Shown here piece after piece: positions 1 to 7,265 of a DNA stretch of 18,279 nt. Every line of letters starts with the position of its first letter. Position 1 is the stretch's first letter. Under the pieces are notes generated by a model. The model ran no database searches and had not been told where the DNA came from. It saw nothing but the letters and a program-made list of their open reading frames with translations. Source of the stretch: Chloroflexota bacterium (GTDB lineage: Bacteria; Chloroflexota; Anaerolineae; UBA1429); NCBI GenBank assembly GCA_012513595.1, contig JAAZBY010000232.1, forward strand, positions 1 to 18,279. The letters are read 5' to 3'. Both the position numbers and the translations under genes were made by a program.

Positions 1-52
1 CCCGACGGGGCGGCACGATTCCTGCATGACGGCGAATATTGTACGCACTCTG

Positions 53-1810
53 TCAAGAATAGGCAAGATCGCTCGCGAGGCCGTGCGGCGGCCCGGCCGG
101 CTCCTCGGCCGCCAGGAACCCGCGACGGGTCGCCTCCGCCACGATCCGGTCGGCGTTCTCCTCTGCCGAGCGGGCGGTCGTGTCGAGCGTCACTTCGGCG
201 TGTAGCGGCGGCTCGTAGGGGTCGTCGATGCCGGTAAAGCCTCTGAGCTCCCCGCGGCGGGCCCGGGCGTACAGGCCCTTGACGTCGCGCTGCTCGCACA
301 CCTCGAGCGGCGTGTCGACGAATACCTCCAGGAAGCGGTCCGCCCCGACCATGGCGCGCACCTCGTCGCGGGTGGCCCGGTAGGGGCTGACGGCCGCGCA
401 GATGGCCACCCCACCGTGGCGGACGATCTCGGCGGCCACAAAGCCGATGCGGCGGATGTTCGTGTCGCGGTCTTCCTTGCTAAAGCCCAGCCCCTTGGAG
501 AGGTGCGTGCGCACCACGTCCCCGTCGAGGAGCGTCACCTGGCGCCCCAGGGCCAGCAGCCGAACGGTGAGCACCTCCGCCGTGGTCGACTTGCCCGAGC
601 CGCTCAGCCCGGTGAACCAGACGCACAGGCCCTGCCGGTGCCGGGGCGGGTAGGCGTCGGCCAGGATCGCGGCCACCTCGGGCCGGGTGAACCAGTCGGG
701 CAGGGGCAGGCCCTGCTGCAGGTACTCCTCGCGCATCTGCGTGGCCGACATGGCTGCCGTCGGCGTGCCGGCCGGCACCCGGCCGACCTCTTCGTAGCGG
801 GCCTCCTCGGGCAGGTACACCAGCGACCCGAAGGGCACCGGGCGCACGCCCAGCTCCCCGCTGAACTCTTCCAGCAGGCTCTGCGCCTCGTAGGGCCCGT
901 AGAAAGGCCGTCCCTGGGCGTCGTTGCCGGGGCCGGCATGGTCGCGCCCGACGATCAGGTGGTTGGCGCCATAGTTGCGCCGGATGATGGCATGCCAGAC
1001 CGCCTCGCGCGGCCCGCCCATGCGCATGGCCAGCGGCAGCACGGCCAACAGGGTGCGCGCCGGGTCGTAGTAGCGCTGCGCCAGGATCTTGTAGGTGCGC
1101 ACCCGCGTATAGTGGTCCACGTCGCCCGGTTTGGTCATGCCGACCACGGGGTGCAGCAGGAGGGTGCCGCCGACCTCGGCGGCCGCCCGCCGGGTGAGCT
1201 CCTCGTGTACGCGGTGCATCGGGTTGCGCGTCTGGAAGGCGACCACGTTGCCCCGCCCCAGGGCGGCCAGCCTGGCGCGGGTCTGGGCCGGGGTCAGGCG
1301 CAGCTCGGGAAAGTCGTAGTGCCTGGGCGTCGCCAGCACGCGCAGGGGGCCGGCGATGTTGACGGCCGGCCAGCGCTGCATCTCGGCCACCAGGGGGTGG
1401 CTCGGGTCGACGGTGCCATAGACGAGGCGGGCCTCCTCGTCGCGGTCGCAGGGGTACATCTCGTCGATGCGCATGACCGCCAGCGGGTTGTTGCGCGCAT
1501 CGCACAGGACGACCTCGCGCCCCACGGCGATCTCGGGGGCCGGGTCGACGGACAGCGTGATCGGGATGGGGAAGACGTGGCCGCTGGCCAGGCGCATCCG
1601 CTCAAGCACCGACCGATAGTCCGCCCGGCCCATAAAGCCGGCCAGGGGCGAAAAGGCGCCCACGGCGAGCATTTCCAGGTCACAGGTGGCGCGCTCCGAA
1701 AGGCGCACGGACGGGAGCGTGCTGGCGTGGGCGTGCAGGGCGGGGCGCTCCTCGCCAGGCACGAGCAGGTTGACGAGCGCGCCCCCATAGGGCGCTATCA
1801 GGTCGGTCAT
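53..1810 (-). CDS. sat/cysC: Bifunctional sulfate adenylyltransferase / adenylylsulfate kinase
   Basis: This 585-residue fusion makes APS from sulfate and ATP, then phosphorylates it to PAPS, in the cytoplasm. Residues 1 to about 390 are the ATP sulfurylase. The nucleotide-binding motifs are visible: QTRN at 193-196, HRVH at 199-202 and GRDH at 288-291. Residues from about 394 are the APS kinase, with P-loop GLSGSGKST at 401-409, LLDGD at 427-431 and SPYR at 475-478. All key motifs are intact, so both halves should be active. The ATG at 1810 has a modest GGAGA Shine-Dalgarno about 9 bases upstream. It lies 48 bases after the CysQ-like gene and is probably cotranscribed with it. No PAPS reductase or sulfotransferase is in the window, so whether the PAPS serves assimilation or sulfation is open. 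The fused order is known in several bacterial phyla, including Chloroflexota. Confidence 0.95.
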   Translation of the reverse strand: MTDLIAPYGGALVNLLVPGEERPALHAHASTLPSVRLSERATCDLEMLAVGAFSPLAGFMGRADYRSVLERMRLASGHVFPIPITLSVDPAPEIAVGREVVLCDARNNPLAVMRIDEMYPCDRDEEARLVYGTVDPSHPLVAEMQRWPAVNIAGPLRVLATPRHYDFPELRLTPAQTRARLAALGRGNVVAFQTRNPMHRVHEELTRRAAAEVGGTLLLHPVVGMTKPGDVDHYTRVRTYKILAQRYYDPARTLLAVLPLAMRMGGPREAVWHAIIRRNYGANHLIVGRDHAGPGNDAQGRPFYGPYEAQSLLEEFSGELGVRPVPFGSLVYLPEEARYEEVGRVPAGTPTAAMSATQMREEYLQQGLPLPDWFTRPEVAAILADAYPPRHRQGLCVWFTGLSGSGKSTTAEVLTVRLLALGRQVTLLDGDVVRTHLSKGLGFSKEDRDTNIRRIGFVAAEIVRHGGVAICAAVSPYRATRDEVRAMVGADRFLEVFVDTPLEVCEQRDVKGLYARARRGELRGFTGIDDPYEPPLHAEVTLDTTARSAEENADRIVAEATRRGFLAAEEPAGPPHGLASDLAYS

Positions 1811-1858
1811 GGAACGTCTTCTCCGAACGGTGGGGCCTCTGCGTCCGCGGCCGCGCAG

Positions 1859-2689
1859 CTAGAGGGCCCGGGCAATCTCGTCGGCAAAGTCCGGATTGGT
1901 GGCCAAGACCACCAGCGGCATCCGCGGCATGGCCGTCTCGTAGCGCGCCGGCAGGCCGCCGGCCATCAGGGCCCGGCCGCCCAGCTCCTCGACGATCACG
2001 CTGGCGATGGCTGTGTCGTAGCCGTGAAAGTGGCGCATGACCACGGCGCCGAGCACCCCGTCAGCGAGGCGGGTGAACTCGTGGGCGGCCGAGGAGCGCT
2101 CGGCGGGGACGATCTCATAGCCGAGCGAGGCCAGCGTGGCGCGGTCTTCCGGCGTGAGCCGCTTGACGTCCCCAACAGCGCGCGGCGCGGGTGCGGCCTC
2201 GGCGCGGTGCAGCGCGCCGCCCAGCCCCTCGGCGAGGTAGGCCCCCGCCTCGCGGACTCCCAGGTACAGCCGCCCCCTGGCGGGAAAGTAGATCGCGCCG
2301 CAGGCCATCCGCCCGGTCTCCTGGTCCAAGAGGCCCAGCATGTGCGCGTAGCGGGAGCCGCCGTGCAGGTACTCGTCGGTGCCGTCCAGCGGGTCAAGGA
2401 TCAGGGCGTAGCGGTGCGGCCCGGGGGCAAAGAGGGCCAGGATCTCGGGCGGGCAGTCGCCCAGCTCCTCGCTCTGGACGGCCAGGTGCGGGCAGGCCTC
2501 CGCCGCCGTCAGGAGCAGGACCTCCTGGCAGAGCCGGTCCACCGCGCTGACGGCCGTACTGGTCTGGTAAGGGGAATCGGGGGCCTTGTTTTCGGCGGCC
2601 ACCTGCCCCTGCAGGCAGAGGGCCAACTGCCCGCACTGGGCCAGCGCCGTGCGCATGCGCAGGGCGAACGGAAACACGTCTCTCAGCAC
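1859..2689 (-). CDS. cysQ: CysQ-like 3'(2'),5'-bisphosphate nucleotidase (inositol monophosphatase superfamily)
   Basis: This metal-dependent phosphatase probably removes the 3'-phosphate from PAP or PAPS. The fold is shown by three metal-site motifs: SEE at 73-75, DPLDGTD at 99-105 and the C-terminal HGYDTA at 222-227, which replaces the usual WD-A motif. I chose a GTG start at 2689, giving 276 residues, because AGGAAGGGGG lies about 6 bases upstream and the product then begins with the first helix of the family. The frame stays open to 2935, but that extension is unlike the family and crosses the likely promoter. An ATG at 2656 is an alternative start. The neighbouring PAPS-synthesising gene supports a role in PAP turnover. 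Sequence alone cannot exclude inositol phosphatase activity. Confidence 0.85.
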   Translation of the reverse strand: MLRDVFPFALRMRTALAQCGQLALCLQGQVAAENKAPDSPYQTSTAVSAVDRLCQEVLLLTAAEACPHLAVQSEELGDCPPEILALFAPGPHRYALILDPLDGTDEYLHGGSRYAHMLGLLDQETGRMACGAIYFPARGRLYLGVREAGAYLAEGLGGALHRAEAAPAPRAVGDVKRLTPEDRATLASLGYEIVPAERSSAAHEFTRLADGVLGAVVMRHFHGYDTAIASVIVEELGGRALMAGGLPARYETAMPRMPLVVLATNPDFADEIARAL

Positions 2690-2716
2690 CGCGGCCCCCT
2701 TCCTGCCCGCCTGACC

Positions 2717-2743
2717 GGTGTGCCGCCCGCCGCGCGGCACACC
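2717..2743. promoter_or_regulatory. Perfect inverted repeat in the cysQ leader (possible operator or RNA hairpin)
   Basis: GGTGTGCCGC at 2717-2726 and GCGGCACACC at 2734-2743 are perfect 10-base arms around a 7-base spacer. The repeat begins just downstream of the likely -10 box, so it covers or follows the transcription start. It could be a repressor site or a 5' UTR hairpin controlling the sulfate-activation operon. The regulator is unknown. Confidence 0.55.
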
Positions 2744-2750
2744 GCCTGCT

Positions 2751-2779
2751 ACTATAGGCCATTTGGGCGCCGCGGACGA
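2751..2779 (-). promoter_or_regulatory. Putative cysQ-sat/cysC promoter
   Basis: On the minus strand TATAGT (2756-2751) is a good -10 box. Seventeen bases further upstream is TCGTCC (2779-2774), a poor -35 match, so an activator or a non-standard sigma factor may be involved. The predicted leader to the GTG start at 2689 is about 55 bases. Confidence 0.45.
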
Positions 2780-3085
2780 ACCGGCGGGCCGTGGCCACAG
2801 GCCGTGGCCCAGCTCTTGCACAACCCGGGCCGCGCTGCCGCAGGCCGTCTGTGGCCCGGGAAAGAGAAGGAGTACAGCATTGCCAGATTCAGGGACTGCT
2901 GCGGAGTCGGATCCACGCATGAGAGAGTTCGCCACGTCCCCAACCCAGTGAATCCTGTCGCCACAATCGCCAATATCGCCCGACGGTGCGAGGCCGCGGC
3001 GAAGGCCTCCCGATCTCGGGCCCCTGTGGGGACGGCAGACGGCGACGAGCCCATACCTGGCATTCCTGAGGCGGCCGCGCCGGGG

Positions 3086-3113
3086 TTGCAGGTGCGGGCC
3101 GACCGTCTAGAAT
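3086..3113 (+). promoter_or_regulatory. Putative promoter of the P-type ATPase gene
   Basis: TTGCAG at 3086-3091 and TAGAAT at 3108-3113 are separated by 16 bases. The -10 box matches the consensus at five of six positions and the -35 at three. Transcription would start near 3120, leaving a leader of about 70 bases to the ATG at 3192. Confidence 0.45.
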
Positions 3114-3191
3114 GATTCGTGTCATTACGCGGTGGAGCGGCCTCCGAACCCGGGCGCCGGCCCGGGCATCGGGGCCGAAGCGGGGGCCGGG

Positions 3192-5684
3192 ATGAACGCA
3201 GCAGGCATGTCGAGCACGGACCTCGGCCAGGCGGACCTCGGCCAGGCGGACCTGGGCCAGGCCACGGCCGAGGATGTCGTGCGCCGGCTGGGGACGGACC
3301 TGGCCGCCGGGCTGACCGCGGCCCAGGCAGCCGAAAGGCTCCGCCAATACGGCCCCAACACCGTGCCGGAGCCCAAGAGGAACCCCCTGGCCGTCTTTCT
3401 GGGCAAGTTCTGGGGCCTGTCGGCCTGGATGATCGAGGCGATCATCGTTCTCTCCTGGCTGCTCCATCGCTACTCGGACCTCTACATTGTGACGGCGCTC
3501 CTCGTCGTCAACGCCGTGCTCTCCTTCGTGCAGGAACAGCGCGCCGCCGGCGTCGTGCGGGCGCTGCAAGAGCGGCTGCACGTGAACGCGCGCGTCCTGC
3601 GCGAGGGGGCCTGGCGGGTCATCAGCGGTGCCGACCTGGTGCCCGGTGACGTGGTGCGCATCCGCGCCGGCGACGTCGGCCCGGCCGACGTCAAGATCTC
3701 CTCCGGCCAGTTGGGGGTAGACCAGTCGGCGCTGACCGGTGAGTCGCTGGAGGCCGAGAAGGAGGCCGATGGCGTGCTCTACGCGGGCTCCGTGGTCCGG
3801 CGCGGAGAGGCCAACGGCGTGGTGATCGCGACCGGCGCCAGAACCTACTATGGGCGCGCCACGCGGCTGGTACAGACCGCCCGCCCCAGGCTGCACATGG
3901 AAGAGGTGGTCACCCGGGTGGTGCGCTGGCTCCTCGTGATCGTGGGGCTGCTCGTGGCCCTGGCGGCGGGGGCCGCGCTCGTCAGGGGCCTGCCGCTGCT
4001 CGACATCGTGCCTCTCCTCCTGGTGCTGCTCCTCGGGGCCATCCCCGTGGCCCTTCCGGTGATGTTCACCGTGAGCATGGCCCTGGGCTCGATGGAGCTG
4101 GCGCGCCAGGGCGTCCTGGTGACGCGCCTGAGCGCCTCGGAAGACGCCGCCACCATGGACGTCCTCTGCGTGGACAAGACCGGTACCATCACCGCCAACC
4201 GCCTGTCTGTGGCGGAGGTCATCCCCCTGGATGGCCACACCGCCGAGGAGGCGCTCTTGTGCGGGTGCCTCGCCTCGCAGCGGGCCGACCAGGACCCCAT
4301 CGACCTGGCCCTCTTTGCCGCCGCCGAGGCCGCCGGGCTGCGCCCCGAGGCCTACACCCAGGTGGCCTACGCCCCCTTTGACCCCCATACCCGCCGCACG
4401 GAAGCCGTGGTGCGCGGACCCGGCCAGGAGTTCCGCGTGGCCAAGGGCGCCGTCGCCGCCATGGCGCAGGCCTGCGGCCTGGAGGGCGACGCCGTCCAGG
4501 ATTTGGAGGGGCGCGCCGACGAATACGCTCGCCGCGGCTACCGCACCCTGGCCGTGGCCCGCTCCGACGGGGGCGACCGGCTCGGGATGGTGGGCCTGGT
4601 AACCCTGTATGACCGGCCCAGGGATGACTCCCGCCCCCTGGTGGCCGAGCTCGGGGCGCGCGGGGTGGCCGTCAAGGTCTTGACCGGAGACGCCCTGCCG
4701 ATCGCCAGGGAGGTGGCCAGCAGCGTGGGGCTGGGGCCGCGCATCGTCCGGGCCGCCGAGCTGGAAGCGACCGCCCGCGACGATCCTTCGGCGGCCGGGG
4801 CGCTGGCCGAGGAGAGCGACGGCTTTGCCGAGATCTACCCGGAGGGCAAGTACGCCGTGGTGCGCGCCCTGCAGGCCCGGGGGCACGTGGTGGGCATGAC
4901 CGGTGACGGCGTGAACGATGCGCCCGCGCTGCGGCAGGCCGAGGTGGGCATCGCCGTCAGCAGCGCCACCGACGTGGCCAAGGGCGCGGCCAGCGTGGTG
5001 CTGACCGCCGAGGGCCTGGCCAACATCGTCACCCTGGTGGATACCGGCCGCGAGATCCACCAGCGCATCGTCACCTGGGTCATCAACAAGATCAGCCGGA
5101 CGGTGCTCAAGTCGGTCTTTATCGTCGGGGCGCTGTTCATTACGGACAAGTTCGTCGTGTCGGCCGCGGCGATGCTCCTGATGGTGCTGATGACCGACTT
5201 TGCCAAGATCTCGCTGGCCACGGACCGGGCGCGCGGGTCGCGCTCCCCGGAGGACTGGGCGGTCGGCGGGCCGGTGGCGCTCGGCGCCATCCTGGGCCTC
5301 TTGATGACGGCCGAGTGTTTTGGCCTGCTGTTTTTCGGCCTGCGGGTCCTGCACATCGGGGAGAACGACCAGACCCTGTACACCTTCTCTTTCGCTTCGC
5401 TCATCTACCTGGCGATCTTTTCCCTGCTGAGCATCCGTGAGCGCGGCCATTTCTGGGCCTCGCGGCCCAGCCGGACGCTCCTGATCGCCCTGGGGATCGA
5501 GGTCGTGGTGGCGACGGCCATCGTCAGCGTCGGCATCCCTGGCCTGGCGCCGCTGCCGCCCGCGTACACGCTGCTGGTGCTGGGGTATGCCCTGGCCTGT
5601 TCGCTGCTCGTCAACGATCTGGCCAAGTACACCCTGATCGGCCGCCTGGGCGTGGCTCGCCCGGCTCGCCGGGGGCGGCCCTAG
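3192..5684 (+). CDS. P3A-type (plasma-membrane H+) P-type ATPase
   Basis: This 830-residue membrane ATPase probably exports protons. The core motifs are complete: TGES at 182-185 in the actuator domain, DKTGT with the phosphorylated Asp at 328, a KGA motif in the nucleotide domain and TGDGVNDAP from 570. Within M6, Asp669 in MTDFAKISLATD aligns with the proton-binding Asp684 of plant AHA2. That supports protons rather than calcium or heavy metals. There is no metal-binding N-terminal domain and no long C-terminal autoinhibitory region. The ATG at 3192 has GGGGG 5 bases upstream. An in-frame GTG at 3132 would add 20 Pro/Gly/Ala-rich residues and has no clear ribosome site. Near the N-terminus are three DLGQA repeats. 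A PRC-barrel gene follows 37 bases downstream and is probably cotranscribed. Confidence 0.92.
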   Translation: MNAAGMSSTDLGQADLGQADLGQATAEDVVRRLGTDLAAGLTAAQAAERLRQYGPNTVPEPKRNPLAVFLGKFWGLSAWMIEAIIVLSWLLHRYSDLYIVTALLVVNAVLSFVQEQRAAGVVRALQERLHVNARVLREGAWRVISGADLVPGDVVRIRAGDVGPADVKISSGQLGVDQSALTGESLEAEKEADGVLYAGSVVRRGEANGVVIATGARTYYGRATRLVQTARPRLHMEEVVTRVVRWLLVIVGLLVALAAGAALVRGLPLLDIVPLLLVLLLGAIPVALPVMFTVSMALGSMELARQGVLVTRLSASEDAATMDVLCVDKTGTITANRLSVAEVIPLDGHTAEEALLCGCLASQRADQDPIDLALFAAAEAAGLRPEAYTQVAYAPFDPHTRRTEAVVRGPGQEFRVAKGAVAAMAQACGLEGDAVQDLEGRADEYARRGYRTLAVARSDGGDRLGMVGLVTLYDRPRDDSRPLVAELGARGVAVKVLTGDALPIAREVASSVGLGPRIVRAAELEATARDDPSAAGALAEESDGFAEIYPEGKYAVVRALQARGHVVGMTGDGVNDAPALRQAEVGIAVSSATDVAKGAASVVLTAEGLANIVTLVDTGREIHQRIVTWVINKISRTVLKSVFIVGALFITDKFVVSAAAMLLMVLMTDFAKISLATDRARGSRSPEDWAVGGPVALGAILGLLMTAECFGLLFFGLRVLHIGENDQTLYTFSFASLIYLAIFSLLSIRERGHFWASRPSRTLLIALGIEVVVATAIVSVGIPGLAPLPPAYTLLVLGYALACSLLVNDLAKYTLIGRLGVARPARRGRP
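3219..3263 (+). repeat. Three tandem 15-bp units encoding DLGQA
   Basis: GACCTCGGCCAGGCG occurs at 3219-3233 and 3234-3248. A copy with two changes follows at 3249-3263. Translated, this gives three DLGQA pentapeptides just before the first ATPase domain. Near-identical units suggest recent slippage, so copy number may vary between strains. Confidence 0.85.
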
Positions 5685-5700
5685 CCGGGCCGGCCCGGCT
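5683..5700. repeat. 18-bp perfect palindrome at the end of the ATPase gene
   Basis: AGCCGGGCC followed directly by GGCCCGGCT is a perfect palindrome. It starts inside the ATPase stop codon and ends 5 bases before the GAGGGAGG ribosome site of the next gene. As RNA it could form a 7-bp stem with a 4-base loop. That could separate expression of the two genes or stabilise the mRNA. No T-run follows, so it is unlikely to be a full terminator. Confidence 0.6.
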
Positions 5701-5721
5701 GTCACGAGGGAGGTGTTCGCC

Positions 5722-6372
5722 ATGCGCGTTCAGATCTATGCCGGAGTGGCCTGCACCGATGGCCCGTGCGGGCGCGTCGAGTCGGTCATCGTCGACCCCC
5801 TGGCCGACCGGGTGACCCACCTCGTCGTACGGGGGCGGGGGGCGCCCCACGTTGAGTACCTGCTGCCCCTGGATGAAGTCACTGCGGCCGAGGACGGCAC
5901 GGTCCACGTCGGTTGCACGCGGGCGGCGCTGGAAGCCCTGGAGCGGTTCACCGACATCATCTATGTCGACCAGTCGGACCCCCGGGTGCTCCACAAGGCC
6001 CTGCACGGTGCCACGGATGACCACGTCCGCTGGGCGGAGGCCCGGCCGGGGCCCGAGATGCTGGTCCTCGGGGCCGAGGACGTCCCGGTGGAGCACGAGC
6101 GCATCCCACCGGGCGAGAAGGTCCTGCACCGCAGCGCGTGCGTTGTGGCCAACGACGGGCGTATCGCCGAGCTCGAGGCCATCGTGATCGACGAGGGGAC
6201 GGGCCGGCTCTCCGGCCTGGTGATGAAAGAGGGGCACTTGTGGGCCAGGCATGAGGTGACTCTGCCGGTCGCCGAGATCGCCCGCATCGAGGACGATGTG
6301 ATCTACCTGCGCCGTCCCCGCCGGGCGGCCGGCGGGCAGGGCCCCTCCGCCCCCCAGAGCCCCGGGCCGTAG
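5722..6372 (+). CDS. Two-domain PRC-barrel-like protein
   Basis: This 216-residue soluble protein has no membrane segment or signal peptide. Two related beta-rich segments are visible, at about 3-73 and 135-198. Both hold a hydrophobic strand followed by an acidic turn (SVIVDPLADR, AIVIDEGTGR), then a strand ending LPLDEV or LPVAEI and a closing strand. The second (IARIEDDVIYLRRP) is typical of PRC-barrel domains. The family is found in photosynthetic reaction-centre subunit H and in many small bacterial proteins of unclear function, often tied to stress or membranes. I chose the ATG at 5722 over an in-frame GTG at 5713 because GAGGGAGG at 5706-5713 is spaced correctly only for the ATG. It follows the ATPase closely, so a regulatory link is possible but is inferred from position alone. 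The tail after 200 is disordered and Pro/Gly rich. Confidence 0.85.
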   Translation: MRVQIYAGVACTDGPCGRVESVIVDPLADRVTHLVVRGRGAPHVEYLLPLDEVTAAEDGTVHVGCTRAALEALERFTDIIYVDQSDPRVLHKALHGATDDHVRWAEARPGPEMLVLGAEDVPVEHERIPPGEKVLHRSACVVANDGRIAELEAIVIDEGTGRLSGLVMKEGHLWARHEVTLPVAEIARIEDDVIYLRRPRRAAGGQGPSAPQSPGP

Positions 6373-6382
6373 CGCCGGGGGG

Positions 6383-7222
6383 CTACCCTTCCCCGAGGAG
6401 CGCCAAAAGGTTCCCGCCCTCGATGGCGCGGCGCTCTGCCGCGCCGAGGAAGGGCATCTCCGCCAAGAGCCCCACCGTCTGCGGGAAGGAGACCATGTCG
6501 AGGCACGGGGTAAAGTCGGAGGCCCACAGCAGCCGCTCAGGCCCGTAGGCCGCCAGGAGCGCCTCGACGTAAGGCCACACCGCGCGGTGCGGGTAGGCAT
6601 ACCCCGGGTCGCTAAAGGCGTAGAACCCGCTGACCTTGACGTGTACCCCCGGGTAGCGGGCCAGGGCGATCAGGCCGGCCAGCGCGTCGGCCGCGTCGCG
6701 CGGGGCCGGCGGCCGGCTGGCCCGCGGCGGCTGCCCCAGGTGCGCCGCCAGAAGGCGCAGGCCCGGGTGCTGGCGGAGCACCCCCTCCCAGGCGGGCCAC
6801 AGGGCTGGCCGCGAGTTGACGCTGATGAGCCAGCCCCGCTCGGCCAGCCACCCCCAGGCCGCCGCGGGCACCCGCGCAAGGGCCGCGGCGCGCTCCTCCC
6901 CGAGGATGTACAGGCTCAGCCCCACGGCGCCGGCCGCCCCCAGGCGCTCCAGCGCCGGCAGGTCGGGCGGGTCAAGCGGGTCCGCGTAGGCCAGCGGCCG
7001 CGCCCAGGCGTACTCTGAGGCCCGCGCCAGGATCCAGGCGTTGTTCCCGCGGCACCAGGGCGCGTCGGCATAGCCGACCACCAGGGCGCGGCGGACGCCG
7101 TGCTCCCGGGCCAACGAGTCGTACAGGGCGGCCTCGTCCACCCGCACCCCCGGGCGCCCGGTGAACGACGACCGGTACCCTCCCTCGAATAGGTGGATGT
7201 GCGCGTCGGCGCGGTCGACCAT
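6383..7222 (-). CDS. Amidohydrolase-2 family metal-dependent hydrolase
   Basis: This 279-residue TIM-barrel hydrolase resembles the COG3618 / 2-pyrone-4,6-dicarboxylate lactonase-like group, which hydrolyses lactones or decarboxylates ring acids. Visible metal and active-site motifs are HIH at 8-10, AHLGQPP with His161, and LLWASDF with Asp236. VKVSGFY at 195-201 and a final GGNLLALL are also typical of the group. I chose the ATG at 7222, the third base of cat at 7220-7222, because AGGAGGGG lies about 7 bases upstream; the frame remains open to 7273. It is the last gene of the minus-strand cluster, 43 bases after an oxidoreductase. Its stop faces the PRC-barrel gene stop with only 10 bases between, and no terminator is visible. 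A sugar-lactonase role would fit the adjacent dehydrogenases but is inference. Confidence 0.87.
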   Translation of the reverse strand: MVDRADAHIHLFEGGYRSSFTGRPGVRVDEAALYDSLAREHGVRRALVVGYADAPWCRGNNAWILARASEYAWARPLAYADPLDPPDLPALERLGAAGAVGLSLYILGEERAAALARVPAAAWGWLAERGWLISVNSRPALWPAWEGVLRQHPGLRLLAAHLGQPPRASRPPAPRDAADALAGLIALARYPGVHVKVSGFYAFSDPGYAYPHRAVWPYVEALLAAYGPERLLWASDFTPCLDMVSFPQTVGLLAEMPFLGAAERRAIEGGNLLALLGEG

Positions 7223-7265
7223 GTGGGTCCCCTCCTCGCTACCCCGCGCGCCGCGGGCCTCAGGC

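Larger units (their letters stand above)
2690..3131. other. Divergent intergenic region between cysQ and the P-type ATPase
   Basis: About 440 bases lie between the two divergent genes. They hold a minus-strand promoter with an inverted repeat near the cysQ end and a plus-strand promoter near the ATPase end. The middle (about 2790-3080) has no convincing gene. It does contain AAGGAG at 2867-2872, placed 7 bases before a TTG at 2880 that opens a 23-codon frame ending in TGA at 2949-2951. This could be a leader peptide, the relic of a lost gene, or chance. Confidence 0.6.

Noticed and set aside
1..52. Terminator downstream of sat/cysC
   Set aside because: No hairpin or T-run is visible in the 52 bases available; it may lie outside the window.
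2690..2935. Upstream extension of the CysQ-like frame to an ATG at 2935
   Set aside because: The extra 82 residues do not resemble the family, run through the TATAGT box and inverted repeat, and a better ribosome site supports GTG at 2689.
416..3115. Long open frame of about 900 codons on the plus strand
   Set aside because: It is antisense to sat/cysC and cysQ, has no recognisable domain, and its composition (His, Gln, Arg, Gly rich) is typical of shadow frames in GC-rich DNA.
3125..3140. GTG at 3132 as the ATPase start
   Set aside because: No ribosome site precedes it, and the 20 added residues are low-complexity Pro/Gly/Ala. It remains possible, so confidence in the start is moderate.
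2889..5723. Open frame of about 940 codons on the minus strand
   Set aside because: It is antisense to the clearly functional P-type ATPase and shows the same His/Gln/Asp-rich shadow composition.
6370..6385. Short inverted repeat TAGC...GCTA between convergent genes as a two-way terminator
   Set aside because: The arms are only 4 bases and are explained by the two facing TAG stop codons; there is no T-run.
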